64,000 nucleotides of DNA from a virus. The stretch spans positions 24,573 to 88,572 of the IMG/VR virus record IMGVR_UViG_3300018044_000001. The stretch is one strand, 5' to 3'. This document shows positions 39,121-47,056 of the stretch, one piece after another. A program made the translations under genes and the position numbers. The first letter of the stretch is position 1; each line of letters starts with the position of its first letter. The notes under the pieces were generated by a model. That model was not told the origin of the DNA. It ran no database searches and saw only the letters and a program-made list of their open reading frames with translations.

Positions 39121-39742
39121 TCAATCGTGCAATATGTTTACGGATGGCATTATCCGACACGCCTAGCTTGCGACCCAGTTGTAGGTAGTTGCTGTCTTGC
39201 AACATGGCAAGTAGTTCGTCCAGGGGTGGCCATGCGATCTTTGTCTTATGCGGCACCTTGTAACGGCGCTGTACTTTGACTTTGGGTGGCTTCTCTGGAT
39301 TGGTGACCTGAGCATGACAGTTCGGACACAGAAACCGCAAGTTCTCTTTGCGGTCGTCCTCCCAATCGTTGTTAATATGGTCAACCTCTAGCACCAGTGA
39401 GTGGCCCTGCCACTTTCCAGTGTTGTCGCAGCCTTCGCAGCGATATTCCATGCCCGATTCGATCATCGCTCGGCGCAGTCGCACTGCTTGCTGTCGCCTC
39501 GATCCGGGTGCTTTCAGAACCAGAACTTGGTCCCATGTCATTTTCTGGGGGGACGCCTTGCCGCGACGAGAAGCTTGTCCCAAGAAATGCGATGTGTCAA
39601 TTCCTAACGTCTTGATCTTGCGAGAGATCCACGTATGAGTACCACCGGCTTGTCGTCTGCCGAGACGACGAATAACTTCGGCAACAGAAACACTGCTGGC
39701 GACAGCCGTTCTCAATTCGGTTTCATCAATCAATCTGTACAT
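39083..39742 (-). CDS. HNH homing endonuclease inside the tRNA array
   Basis: 219 residues, ATG at 39742. N-terminal helix-turn-helix-like part (VAEVIRRLGRRQAGGTH), then the HNH core: CEGCDNTGKWQGHSLVLEV, DHINNDWEDDRKENLRFLC and PNCHAQ. The C terminus (LQLGRKLGVSDNAIRKHIARL) is another small DNA-binding helix pair. It sits between tRNA-Lys and tRNA-Leu and its last codons run into tRNA-Lys. A free-standing homing endonuclease that may cut tRNA arrays without it. Confidence 0.85.
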   Translation of the reverse strand: MYRLIDETELRTAVASSVSVAEVIRRLGRRQAGGTHTWISRKIKTLGIDTSHFLGQASRRGKASPQKMTWDQVLVLKAPGSRRQQAVRLRRAMIESGMEYRCEGCDNTGKWQGHSLVLEVDHINNDWEDDRKENLRFLCPNCHAQVTNPEKPPKVKVQRRYKVPHKTKIAWPPLDELLAMLQDSNYLQLGRKLGVSDNAIRKHIARLTTCDVMASVTRS

Positions 39743-39828
39743 AATGCAACATCCTGTCTCTACACAGGGGGTGGGGCGTTGGGTGGTAGAGCACCCGCAG
39801 CCCCATGAAACGCCTCTACGCGTTCAGT

Positions 39829-39909
39829 ACGGACGGAGAGATTCGAACTCTCAACGAGCAAAGCTCAGTGGGGCCTAGACCCACCGCGTAACCATTCCGC
39901 CACGTCCGC
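39829..39909 (-). tRNA. tRNA-Leu (anticodon TAG), C33
   Basis: Class II with variable arm GAGC-TTT-GCTC; anticodon arm GTGGG-TCTAGGC-CCCAC with C33; acceptor GCGGACG / CGTCCGT. Confidence 0.8.
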
Positions 39910-39914
39910 GTGGT

Positions 39915-39985
39915 GGAGGATAAGGGAGTCGAACCCTTAATTCCTGCGTGCAAAACAGGTGTGTTTCCGCTAGCACTAATCCCCC
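39915..39985 (-). tRNA. tRNA-Ala (anticodon TGC)
   Basis: Anticodon arm CCTGT-TTTGCAC-GCAGG; acceptor GGGGGAT / ATCCTCC; T arm AAGGG-TTCGACT-CCCTT. Confidence 0.85.
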
Positions 39986-39992
39986 ATGGAAA

Positions 39993-40047
39993 CCGCCAGC
40001 TGACATGGTAGAACCAGCCCGACCTATTACGGGATCGGTGCTGACGG
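39993..40047 (-). other. 55-base tRNA-like spacer with 8-bp ends
   Basis: CCGTCAGC pairs with GCTGGCGG; inside are a CCGATCC/GGTCGG hairpin with a seven-base loop and the T-loop-like GGTTCTACC. Lacks a D arm. Possibly an armless or decayed tRNA. Confidence 0.3.
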
Positions 40048-40053
40048 CTTCGT

Positions 40054-40136
40054 CACAGCGGTGGGAGTCGAACCCACGTAGCACAAGGCGCTGGTTTTAC
40101 GGACCAGAGCAACAATCCGACAGTTGCCTCACTGTG
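40054..40136 (-). tRNA. tRNA-Tyr (anticodon GTA), C33
   Basis: Class II. Acceptor CACAGTG / CGCTGTG, anticodon arm CTGGT-CCGTAAA-ACCAG with C33, variable arm CGCCTTGTGCTAC, T loop TTCGACT. Confidence 0.8.
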
Positions 40137-40212
40137 TAGACTACGATGTCAAGGACCACATCGACTGTACTGCGGCGACGCCTTCATGGCTAGTCGTCCA
40201 GTCTCTCTGCGC
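40137..40212 (-). other. structured 76-base spacer between Tyr and Trp tRNAs
   Basis: AGACT/AGTCT ends, an inner CGAC-TA-GCC / GGC-GTCG hairpin and a perfect CGATGT/ACATCG hairpin where a T arm would be. Not a functional tRNA by eye. Confidence 0.3.
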
Positions 40213-40283
40213 GGGACCGCCAGGAGTCGAACCTGGTTTTGAGAGGTTTTGGAGACCTCGTGCCTACCCGTTGGCTCGTTCCC
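40213..40283 (-). tRNA. tRNA-Trp (anticodon CCA)
   Basis: Anticodon arm GAGGT-CTCCAAA-ACCTC, acceptor GGGAACG / CGGTCCC with one mismatch, T arm CCAGG-TTCGACT-CCTGG. First tRNA after the array promoter. Confidence 0.85.
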
Positions 40284-40298
40284 ATCAGCCAAAACGGA

Positions 40299-40328
40299 AC
40301 ATTACCACGTGCACGCGTCGCTTGTCAA
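40299..40328 (-). promoter_or_regulatory. sigma70-type promoter of the tRNA array
   Basis: On the minus strand TTGACA (40323-40328), an 18-base spacer and TAATGT (40299-40304), about 16 bases before tRNA-Trp. It would transcribe the whole array. Confidence 0.6.
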
Positions 40329-40329
40329 G

Positions 40330-40809
40330 TCACAGCCCACACTCAGGTGCAGTCTGCCACGCGTGCCACGGGTTGCCCCACACCCTCAGATCATAATGCC
40401 ACAGTGCCAACGCGGCAGCATCCTGTACCGCTGGTGACGCTTCATTCGGCACGCCCACGAAACCAAGCGATTGCCAAGTTATCTCACTGAACTGGTAGGC
40501 CCCACCATCTGGTTCGTCACCTGAAATCTGGTAATCCCCGCCAGACTCATGCTCCCTGATGCATGCCCAGTCCGCTGTTGTGGTCGATGTGGCATCCGTC
40601 ATGGGACGTGATACCGAAGCGACTGGCAAGGTAGTCGTTGTCGTCAGTCTCGTGGCAAGTGCAATCACAGAAGGCGTTGAACCTACCCGGCTGATGTGAC
40701 CCTGCGTACGTGCCGCAACCACGTGGTGAGCAACGCGCACAGGGACAACCCGCGAACCTGACAGAACCACCACGATCGTCAGTAGTAGCGCTCCCGCGCG
40801 GCGGTGCAT
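40330..40809 (-). CDS. secreted transglycosylase-like (Rpf-type) protein
   Basis: 159 residues. A signal peptide is visible: MHRR, then GALLLTIVVVLSG. A Thr/Ser-rich linker follows. The C-terminal 80 residues match the resuscitation-promoting-factor / transglycosylase-like domain: WACIREHESGGDYQI with the catalytic Glu in REHESG, then GAYQFSEITWQSLGF and WHAWQTAPECGL with the closing Cys. It should cut peptidoglycan glycan strands outside the membrane, so it could serve lysis or entry. Confidence 0.75.
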   Translation of the reverse strand: MHRRAGALLLTIVVVLSGSRVVPVRVAHHVVAARTQGHISRVGSTPSVIALATRLTTTTTLPVASVSRPMTDATSTTTADWACIREHESGGDYQISGDEPDGGAYQFSEITWQSLGFVGVPNEASPAVQDAAALALWHYDLRVWGNPWHAWQTAPECGL

Positions 40810-40875
40810 TCATCGCACCCTTCTTCCACCACGGTAGTAGTCGAAAACGTCACTGATCCTGGTTGCTCGCGTCAT
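40810..40875 (-). CDS. possible 21-residue leader peptide
   Basis: MTRATRISDVFDYYRGGRRVR, with a strong GGAGGAC ribosome site, ends just before the ATG of the transglycosylase-like gene (TGAATG). Size is minimal, so it may be a coupling leader rather than a working protein. Confidence 0.4.
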   Translation of the reverse strand: MTRATRISDVFDYYRGGRRVR

Positions 40876-40906
40876 GGTGTCCTCCGTAGTTCCTCATCAC
40901 ACGATG

Positions 40907-41767
40907 TTACACGCCTTGCAGCGCCCGCGCGATGCCTTCCTCTAAGGTAACCTGTGGCTCGTAGAATGTGTTCAACTGTGTTGTGTCTGCTACACGATAC
41001 CGTGCCCCGGCGGGCTTGTCAATCTCGTAGCACAACTCAGGACTGTACCCGCGCGCCTCCGTGACCAGTCGTGCCAGGGCGGTGAAGTTCGTAGCGCGCC
41101 CGTTGCCGATGTTGACCGGCCCATCAATCTCGCGCACGACAGCAGCAAGCACCGCGTTTACGATGTCATCGACGTGCACGAAGTCACGCACCTGCGTCCC
41201 GTCGCCCCAGATCACGAACGGGTCGTGCTGTTTCCTGGCGCGCTTGATGAAACTCGGGAACGGGTAGTTCTTGGACTGATCCGTCCCGTAGCCACTGAAC
41301 GGACGAACGACAGTGACCGGCAACCCCTCATCGCGGGCAGCTTTCGCCAATATCTCGCCGGTCAGTTTCTCCCAGCCGTACAGCGCGTCAGGTGAGCGAA
41401 CGTTATCAAGGTCAATGTCGTCCTCGTGCATCGGACGCTTGATCCACAACGGGTACGTGGCGCACGAACTGAAGAACACGACGCGTCGCTGCTTCGTCTT
41501 CAGTGCCCACTGGAACATCGCGGCATCCATCTCAATGTTCTCGGCATTGACGAACGGGTGCTTTTCTCTGGTGTCTCGGTCAGGAATGACTGCGGCGAGA
41601 TGCAGAACCAGATCGAACCGGCGATCCTCTTTGCGAAAGTACCTGCGGCAGTCAACGGGCTTGCTGGCACGCGTGTCAATGCCCAGTACGTCATATCCGT
41701 CCGCGTCAAGTGCTTGAACGAAATGACGACCGAGGAAGCCTTCGCTGCCGGTGACGAGTGCCTTCAT
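40907..41767 (-). CDS. NAD-dependent epimerase/dehydratase (extended SDR)
   Basis: 286 residues from the ATG at 41767, in a 1-base overlap with the gene upstream. The NAD motif is TGSEGFLGRH, the active site Ser in FFSSCATY and Tyr-x3-Lys in YGWEK, followed by VVRPFSGYG and RDFVHVDDIV. Such enzymes epimerise, reduce or dehydrate nucleotide sugars. It is the last gene of the glycan locus in transcription order. Confidence 0.8.
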   Translation of the reverse strand: MKALVTGSEGFLGRHFVQALDADGYDVLGIDTRASKPVDCRRYFRKEDRRFDLVLHLAAVIPDRDTREKHPFVNAENIEMDAAMFQWALKTKQRRVVFFSSCATYPLWIKRPMHEDDIDLDNVRSPDALYGWEKLTGEILAKAARDEGLPVTVVRPFSGYGTDQSKNYPFPSFIKRARKQHDPFVIWGDGTQVRDFVHVDDIVNAVLAAVVREIDGPVNIGNGRATNFTALARLVTEARGYSPELCYEIDKPAGARYRVADTTQLNTFYEPQVTLEEGIARALQGV

Positions 41768-42432
41768 CACGAACCGTCCACGTGCCTGTGCAGCATGATC
41801 CACGGATTGACGTTGCCAGGTGCAGGATGCGGCCACACGTAAGGCTGTATGTCGTGTTGCCACAGTACGAACGGCAGGCTCACCTGATCCTGTAGCGTCC
41901 AGCGTTCTATCTCGTTCATCCACGCAAGCATAGCATCGTCAAGACGACGGGAACGACCGCGCGCCAGACAGCCGGAACTCCAAAGTCCGGCATGCTCGGG
42001 ATAGCCGCAGGAGCGGTAGTATTCTGCTTGTTCGCGCACTGGCTGGTCGATGTACTTCGGCAAGTCCACGCTGTCGCTCGCCTCTTTGTACAAGCAATCG
42101 TTCCAAGAATGTCGGAACAACGCAAGACGGTCATGACCGATGTCGGCTAGTGCCTGCTCTACGAACTCGGGCGACGTGACCTCCATGCTGGCGTCTATCC
42201 AGATCGTGTAATCGTAGGACAGCAACGTCGTCAACTGCGGTCCGAGCACTTTGTACTCTTTGGCAGCAAGTCGCGGATGGACGGTTGATCGGCGTACCTT
42301 CACTTGCCAATCTGTCCGACTCGTGAGATTGTCGTCATCGGTGAAGGCAATGAAGTCAACGCCGGGAATGGCACTGTGCGGCTTCAGCGAGTCGTAGGCA
42401 CCGAAGAGTGCGGTGTAGCAGGCGACGGTCAC
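41767..42432 (-). CDS. DUF616-like glycosyltransferase
   Basis: 221 residues. YTALFGAYDSLKPH, FIAFTDDDNL, then SYDYTIWIDASMEVTS (with a D-x-S in place of D-x-D), and HSWNDCLYKEA are family features as I know them. Later YRSCGYPEHAGLWSSGCLAR fits the acceptor side. It should add a sugar to a glycan or to a protein. Overlaps both neighbours. Confidence 0.7.
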   Translation of the reverse strand: MTVACYTALFGAYDSLKPHSAIPGVDFIAFTDDDNLTSRTDWQVKVRRSTVHPRLAAKEYKVLGPQLTTLLSYDYTIWIDASMEVTSPEFVEQALADIGHDRLALFRHSWNDCLYKEASDSVDLPKYIDQPVREQAEYYRSCGYPEHAGLWSSGCLARGRSRRLDDAMLAWMNEIERWTLQDQVSLPFVLWQHDIQPYVWPHPAPGNVNPWIMLHRHVDGS

Positions 42433-43232
42433 CGGTAGCTATTGATCGTCTCTATCAGTGCGTCAAGCTTGAACTCTGGACGCTCCACCAACCTGTCCCA
42501 CCCCTCGCCCTTTGCATACAGTCGCGTATTGGGTCGTTCGCCAACGCGCATGGGCAACCGCTTGACTTGTGACGAGGAATGAGTGTGCTGGATCACCATC
42601 TGTGCGACACGATTGACCGACCATTCCCTGCCGCTGCCAGCATCGAATATCTCGTCATCGCCGAATGCAATGGCCTGTACAAGAACGGACGCGATGTCTG
42701 ACGCGGACACGAGGTCAACAGTCTGCTCGCCGTTGCCCCATATCGGGATCGTCTCGCCGCGCCATGCCAGTGTAGAAAAGGTCGGGATGATCTTCTGCGG
42801 ATGACCCGGCCCGTACTTCTGCCCGATACCGAACGCGTTGTACGCTCGCACGTGTGCAACAGGTACGCCAAACGACTCGTGCCAAGCCGTCGCCAGTGTC
42901 CGAGCACATAACTTGGTTGCCTGGTACACGTTGGCCCAGACTGTCGGCATCGTGATCCCGACATAGCTGGCACCGTTCAGTCTGCAATACTCCAGCACTC
43001 GCTGGGTGCCCTTGACGTTCACATCAACGGCATGGTCAAAGTCATTGAACAACTCAGCGGTGCCCAACACACCGGCAAGATGGATCACTGCATCAGCGAG
43101 CGGAGTGGACGGACCGATGTCAAGCACGCTGTCGGGTCGGTCTAGGATAATCGCATCCTGCCCAGCATCCCAAAGCGCATCTTGTACGTACTGTCCGAGA
43201 AACCCGTTGCCGCCCGTAACGAGTACCTTCAT
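42429..43232 (-). CDS. second NAD-dependent epimerase (extended SDR)
   Basis: 267 residues; NAD motif TGGNGFLGQY, AVIHLAGVLGT, then YQATKLCART, a Tyr-x3-Lys, and VRAYNAFGIGQKYGPGHPQKI. About 30% shorter loops than UDP-glucose 4-epimerases. Paralogue of the other epimerase of the locus, so a two-step sugar conversion is plausible. Confidence 0.8.
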   Translation of the reverse strand: MKVLVTGGNGFLGQYVQDALWDAGQDAIILDRPDSVLDIGPSTPLADAVIHLAGVLGTAELFNDFDHAVDVNVKGTQRVLEYCRLNGASYVGITMPTVWANVYQATKLCARTLATAWHESFGVPVAHVRAYNAFGIGQKYGPGHPQKIIPTFSTLAWRGETIPIWGNGEQTVDLVSASDIASVLVQAIAFGDDEIFDAGSGREWSVNRVAQMVIQHTHSSSQVKRLPMRVGERPNTRLYAKGEGWDRLVERPEFKLDALIETINSYR

Positions 43233-43738
43233 CGCGACACCCTGATAATCGTCTCCGTACGGCTATCAATCGTCTCAACGGTATAGTCGCAACCGTCTAA
43301 ACGATCCGTGATGTCCGACAGACAAAACGACAATACCGGCACGAAGTCCCGTGCGCTGATGATCTCGTGTGTTTCATCCGCTAGACTTGTATACAGTGCT
43401 ATGAACAATCGAGATGTGAAACTGGTTACTGCGTTATCGAGTATCCGCGCCCAGTCGTAGTTGTGTTCAAGAACATAACGCAACACAATGCCGGGCACAC
43501 ACGAACGATAAGTGGTCAGGTCGGTCACGATATCGGCATATGGCGACTTTGATCCATCAATACCACGATAACGATCGGGAGGGACGATGAACTGGCGTAA
43601 CCATCCCCCTCCGCATCCCCAGTCCTCGACCAAAGCACAGTCGGCCGTCCACTGAGTCGCCAGCAGATAGCTCTCGGGGTCGCCATACATCATGGGACCA
43701 GTGAGATGATCATACAGGTGTGACCACTTGCCCATCAT
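43229..43738 (-). CDS. SAM-dependent methyltransferase-like protein
   Basis: 169 residues. VEDWGCGGGWLRQF is a clear SAM-binding motif I, and YRGIDGSKSPYAD fits motif II; VLRYVLEHNYDWARIL corresponds to the class I core. Most likely methylates a sugar intermediate, given the neighbours. Confidence 0.7.
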   Translation of the reverse strand: MMGKWSHLYDHLTGPMMYGDPESYLLATQWTADCALVEDWGCGGGWLRQFIVPPDRYRGIDGSKSPYADIVTDLTTYRSCVPGIVLRYVLEHNYDWARILDNAVTSFTSRLFIALYTSLADETHEIISARDFVPVLSFCLSDITDRLDGCDYTVETIDSRTETIIRVSR

Positions 43739-43744
43739 GAGAAG

Positions 43745-44374
43745 TCATCTTCCATTTGTTGTTGAGCTTCTACCCCAGTCGCCTATGCCATACAACCATG
43801 TATCTTCGGGCACACATACGAAACGCGCGCCAGCACACGCGAGATGATACCACGCCGCCCAGTCCTCGCAGTTGATGTTCGTGCCAGCAAAGTGACCGCC
43901 ACCACCGAATCCGGGTGGTCCTATCCAATCGGTCGGCCAACCACCGACCTGTCGCAACAGGCTCGTGCGTATTACCGCAGCAGAGGCATCGATCCAATTC
44001 TGACGAGTGAACTCAGCAACCAATCGCTCGCTGCTCCACCCGTTGCAATCAACACGCGGACGATTGTGGTTGGCATCAAACGTGTAACATACATCAGCGT
44101 CATCAAGATACGGCAACACCGTCGCGATGTGGTGCGGTAGCAACTGGTCGTCGTCCGCCAGACGCATGACAAATTCAGTCGTCGCCGCTGTCAACAACTG
44201 GTTCTGTTGTGCTGCGCCGTGTATCGGAGCGAAGATGCCCTCCGTGCACGACTGAGCACAGATCAGGTGACTGTCAACCTCAACCGTCTGTTCATAGACA
44301 GACTTGATGGTCTGCGCTAGTAACTCCTCGCGACCGGGAATCGTCGCCGTTAAGACCGTCACGGGGGATCTCAT
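43745..44374 (-). CDS. family 2 glycosyltransferase
   Basis: 209 residues; VTVLTATIPGREELLAQTI, FVMRLADDDQLLPHH with the D-D-D metal site, and a late GTNINCEDWAAWYHL acceptor segment. GT-A fold. Ends in an ATGA-free six-base gap before the methyltransferase. Confidence 0.75.
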   Translation of the reverse strand: MRSPVTVLTATIPGREELLAQTIKSVYEQTVEVDSHLICAQSCTEGIFAPIHGAAQQNQLLTAATTEFVMRLADDDQLLPHHIATVLPYLDDADVCYTFDANHNRPRVDCNGWSSERLVAEFTRQNWIDASAAVIRTSLLRQVGGWPTDWIGPPGFGGGGHFAGTNINCEDWAAWYHLACAGARFVCVPEDTWLYGIGDWGRSSTTNGR

Positions 44375-45141
44375 GCCAGTATCCTCTGCGCGTAGTCGTA
44401 CAAGCGCGTGCCCTCGCCGAACAACTCGGCATAGGTATCGGGCTTGGTGTCACGCCAATAAGCGAGCGAAGCGCGGATATTCTGGCCCCAGTCACTACGG
44501 GGACGAATGGCACTGTGCTCAATGCTGCCGGGGATCTCTGCCAACCACTCTTCGCTGCCAGTGCAGTCAGGAAAGTAGAACGCACCCGCACCCGGCATGA
44601 AGCCCGCGTGGATCAGTCTCATCTCGTGCTCCACGTGTTCCATCGAGTTCAGCATGTTCTCATCGAACAAGCCGACCGACTCTAGGCATTGCCGCGAGAA
44701 GATGGTGAACGCACCAATCGAATGCGGCCAGTATGTAATGGGACCGGCGGCATCGCCGGGGATGCCAGAGTTTGCGGGGCCGTGCGCGTGAAACGAAAGG
44801 TGGTGCATGCCTGTCGTCTCGCACGCGTCCACGTACTTGGTAATGACCTTGCTGTTCTGGACGAGGATGTCGTCCTCGATCAGCACCAACCACTCTGCAC
44901 CTGTGTCTAGCATGGCACGCAGCAAGTGATTCTTGCTCTTGGCGACGCCTTCGTTGATGGGCGCTTCTTGAACAGTGCAATCAAGCCTTGCGAACGCCCT
45001 TTTGTATTCCCCTCGGAACTTGACATCACTACCATCATTGTGTACGAACACAGGATGCGGCAGAGGCTTCAGTGATCGAAGGCATTTGAAGAGGTAAGAT
45101 GGGCGATTGCACGTAGTAACGCCGATCGCGACGAAGGTCAT
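44371..45141 (-). CDS. family 2 glycosyltransferase with EDD motif
   Basis: 256 residues; FVAIGVTTCNRPSYLFKCL start, VFVHNDGSD, then AEWLVLIEDDILVQNSKV with the metal-binding D-D, and HVEHEMRLIHAGF near the C terminus. Overlaps both neighbours by four bases. Confidence 0.8.
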   Translation of the reverse strand: MTFVAIGVTTCNRPSYLFKCLRSLKPLPHPVFVHNDGSDVKFRGEYKRAFARLDCTVQEAPINEGVAKSKNHLLRAMLDTGAEWLVLIEDDILVQNSKVITKYVDACETTGMHHLSFHAHGPANSGIPGDAAGPITYWPHSIGAFTIFSRQCLESVGLFDENMLNSMEHVEHEMRLIHAGFMPGAGAFYFPDCTGSEEWLAEIPGSIEHSAIRPRSDWGQNIRASLAYWRDTKPDTYAELFGEGTRLYDYAQRILA

Positions 45142-46304
45142 GCCGACACGCTATCATAAACGCGCGCCCAATCAACCCACCTATCGTGGATGTCATGCTT
45201 CTCGGCAATGGCCCGATTCTGCTTGCCCTCGGCACGGCGCACCTCTGGATCAAGAAGCTCCTCCAAATGCCGACGCCACGTCACGGGCTTCTCGTTCCTG
45301 GCAATCCTGCCAGCACTGCCCTCGTCAATCAGGATGCGTTGTTCAGGCAATCCGTCAGACACGATGTAGGGCAGACCGCAGGCACAGGCTTCGAGCGACT
45401 TAAGAAACGATTTCGCCTCGTTAAATCGACAGCGCTCAAGCGGCACAAGCACGACGCTCAGGGGGTTCCACAGCTTTGGGTACTGCGCTATGTGCACCAG
45501 CGGCGCGGTCATCACTCGTGGCAAACCAAGAAATCCAGCAGGTCCGGCGGGGTTGACACCTGCCTGATCCCATGCCTTAGCAACGCCGGGCACCTGACTA
45601 TCACCGCCATGATAGAAGGTCCAGCCGAAGTCTTCCAGAAAGTCTGGCAGGACGGACTTGAGCGTCAGTAGATCAGCGGCACGCCACTGTACGCCACCAA
45701 CCCAGCCGACAACTGGCACACCGAAACCAGGATCATGTGGCTGCCAACGCTCTAGGTCGATGACGTTGCGAAGCACATAGACGGGCGGACCTAGCGGCTC
45801 TAGTTCCTTGCGGATGGCATCCGTGGAAACAGTGATCGCACTAGAGGCACCGATGGCCTTGCGATAGTGGTCGCGATTGAATTTCGGATTGGCCTTGGGG
45901 TCTGTCGTGTCGTGCGCAACGTTGGACTTGGGTAGCGCCCAAAATTGGTCGTCACAATCATTGATAACTATCTGCCCGGCAGCACGCGCCTTGCGGATCG
46001 CGTCATCCATGCCCTCTGCCATGTGCCGCTGCAGCCACACCATGTCGGGATCGCGCCAGTTGCCGTCGGTGTCCATCATGCGGAAGTGGCCGTCAGGTGC
46101 ATCGGTCATGCGCCACGACAGGAATGTGTCGTACCCGTGCCTCGCTAGTTCCATGGCTGGCATGGCTCCACGCTGCAAGAAAGTTCCGCCGAAGGTTAGT
46201 GCCTGCTTGCCGGGGATAAACTCCTGTTTACCTGTGATCTGGGAATGCTCGGGGTCGGGAACTGGCTCCGAACTCCAGTCCGTTGAATAAAAGCCGATGA
46301 TCAT
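45138..46304 (-). CDS. GT-B type glycosyltransferase (family 4-like)
   Basis: 388 residues from the ATG at 46304. Two Rossmann halves: the N-terminal part (GKQALTFGGTFLQRG, IVINDCDDQFWALP) and the C-terminal donor half with PVVGWVGGVQWRAAD, VVLVPLERCRFNEAKSFLK and EACACGLPYIVSD, the E-x7-E-like donor site. First enzyme of the locus in transcription order. Confidence 0.8.
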   Translation of the reverse strand: MIIGFYSTDWSSEPVPDPEHSQITGKQEFIPGKQALTFGGTFLQRGAMPAMELARHGYDTFLSWRMTDAPDGHFRMMDTDGNWRDPDMVWLQRHMAEGMDDAIRKARAAGQIVINDCDDQFWALPKSNVAHDTTDPKANPKFNRDHYRKAIGASSAITVSTDAIRKELEPLGPPVYVLRNVIDLERWQPHDPGFGVPVVGWVGGVQWRAADLLTLKSVLPDFLEDFGWTFYHGGDSQVPGVAKAWDQAGVNPAGPAGFLGLPRVMTAPLVHIAQYPKLWNPLSVVLVPLERCRFNEAKSFLKSLEACACGLPYIVSDGLPEQRILIDEGSAGRIARNEKPVTWRRHLEELLDPEVRRAEGKQNRAIAEKHDIHDRWVDWARVYDSVSA

Positions 46305-46678
46305 TCGCGCGGTGGCCATTGCCACGACCCGTTGAACTCGCCCTCCGGCGCATCAACAACATGCACGGTGTCGTTCCCATTCAAAAACGCCTGCCCGCTC
46401 ACCGCCCAGTGCGACAGCGGGAACGACCACTCAATCTCCTGATCCGGCATGTAGTCACGACACACAGCCAGCTCGGGATCGTACACCCACGGCTTGACCG
46501 CCACGATCAGCAGCGGCACGACATCGCCGCGATGATGCTGATGCCCCTCGTGCCACTGCACGCCGCTCTGTCGATGCTCTAGCATGTGCTCGTGTGCACG
46601 TACGCGTAGCCAGTTGGATGCGCTGGCATCTTCGCGGGTAAGACGGTAATTCACTATTCGACCGACTGTCGGCTCCAT
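46301..46678 (-). CDS. small phage protein at the head of the glycan locus
   Basis: 125 residues, MEPTVGRIVNYRLTRED, with HEHMLEHRQSGVQWHEGHQHH (His-rich), a LLIVAVKPWVYDPE strand and an ending APEGEFNGSWQWPPRE. Similar small proteins recur in actinophages; no function known to me. The 114-base gap after it holds no gene. Confidence 0.55.
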   Translation of the reverse strand: MEPTVGRIVNYRLTREDASASNWLRVRAHEHMLEHRQSGVQWHEGHQHHRGDVVPLLIVAVKPWVYDPELAVCRDYMPDQEIEWSFPLSHWAVSGQAFLNGNDTVHVVDAPEGEFNGSWQWPPRE

Positions 46679-46792
46679 CGTGTGCCCTCCTTGTTTCGGG
46701 GCGGTTTAGAGTCCGTTAGAGATTCCGCTAGGACCGTTTCTAAGCACTAGGGGCAGTTACGATACGATTTAGGGCGCAAACAGCGTCCGCGG

Positions 46793-47056
46793 TCACGTAC
46801 TACGGGTTTCCTGCCATCCTCGTGCAGCATGCCAGACGCCACCGGCGTCCTGAATCAGCGCAGATACGTAGTGCGGGTCAAGATGTTTCGCGTTGTAACT
46901 GGGCGCGCCACTGCTTTTGCCGCTGCCCCAGTGCAGGTTGGCAATGCCATTGGTAGCAAAATGCTCACAGCAAAACGACCCGTCAGGCATGACGGCGCGG
47001 CAATGAGCCTGAGCCATTGATCGCCACTTGCGACCACAGTGCCCGCAGGTGGTCAC
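46793..47056 (-). CDS. zinc-finger-like small protein
   Basis: 87 residues, GTG start. CGHCGRKWRSMAQAHC and FCCEHFATNGIANLHWG give a Cys4/His pattern like small FDXHR-type zinc-binding proteins of actinophages. Coupled to the next gene by a four-base overlap. Confidence 0.55.
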   Translation of the reverse strand: MTTCGHCGRKWRSMAQAHCRAVMPDGSFCCEHFATNGIANLHWGSGKSSGAPSYNAKHLDPHYVSALIQDAGGVWHAARGWQETRST

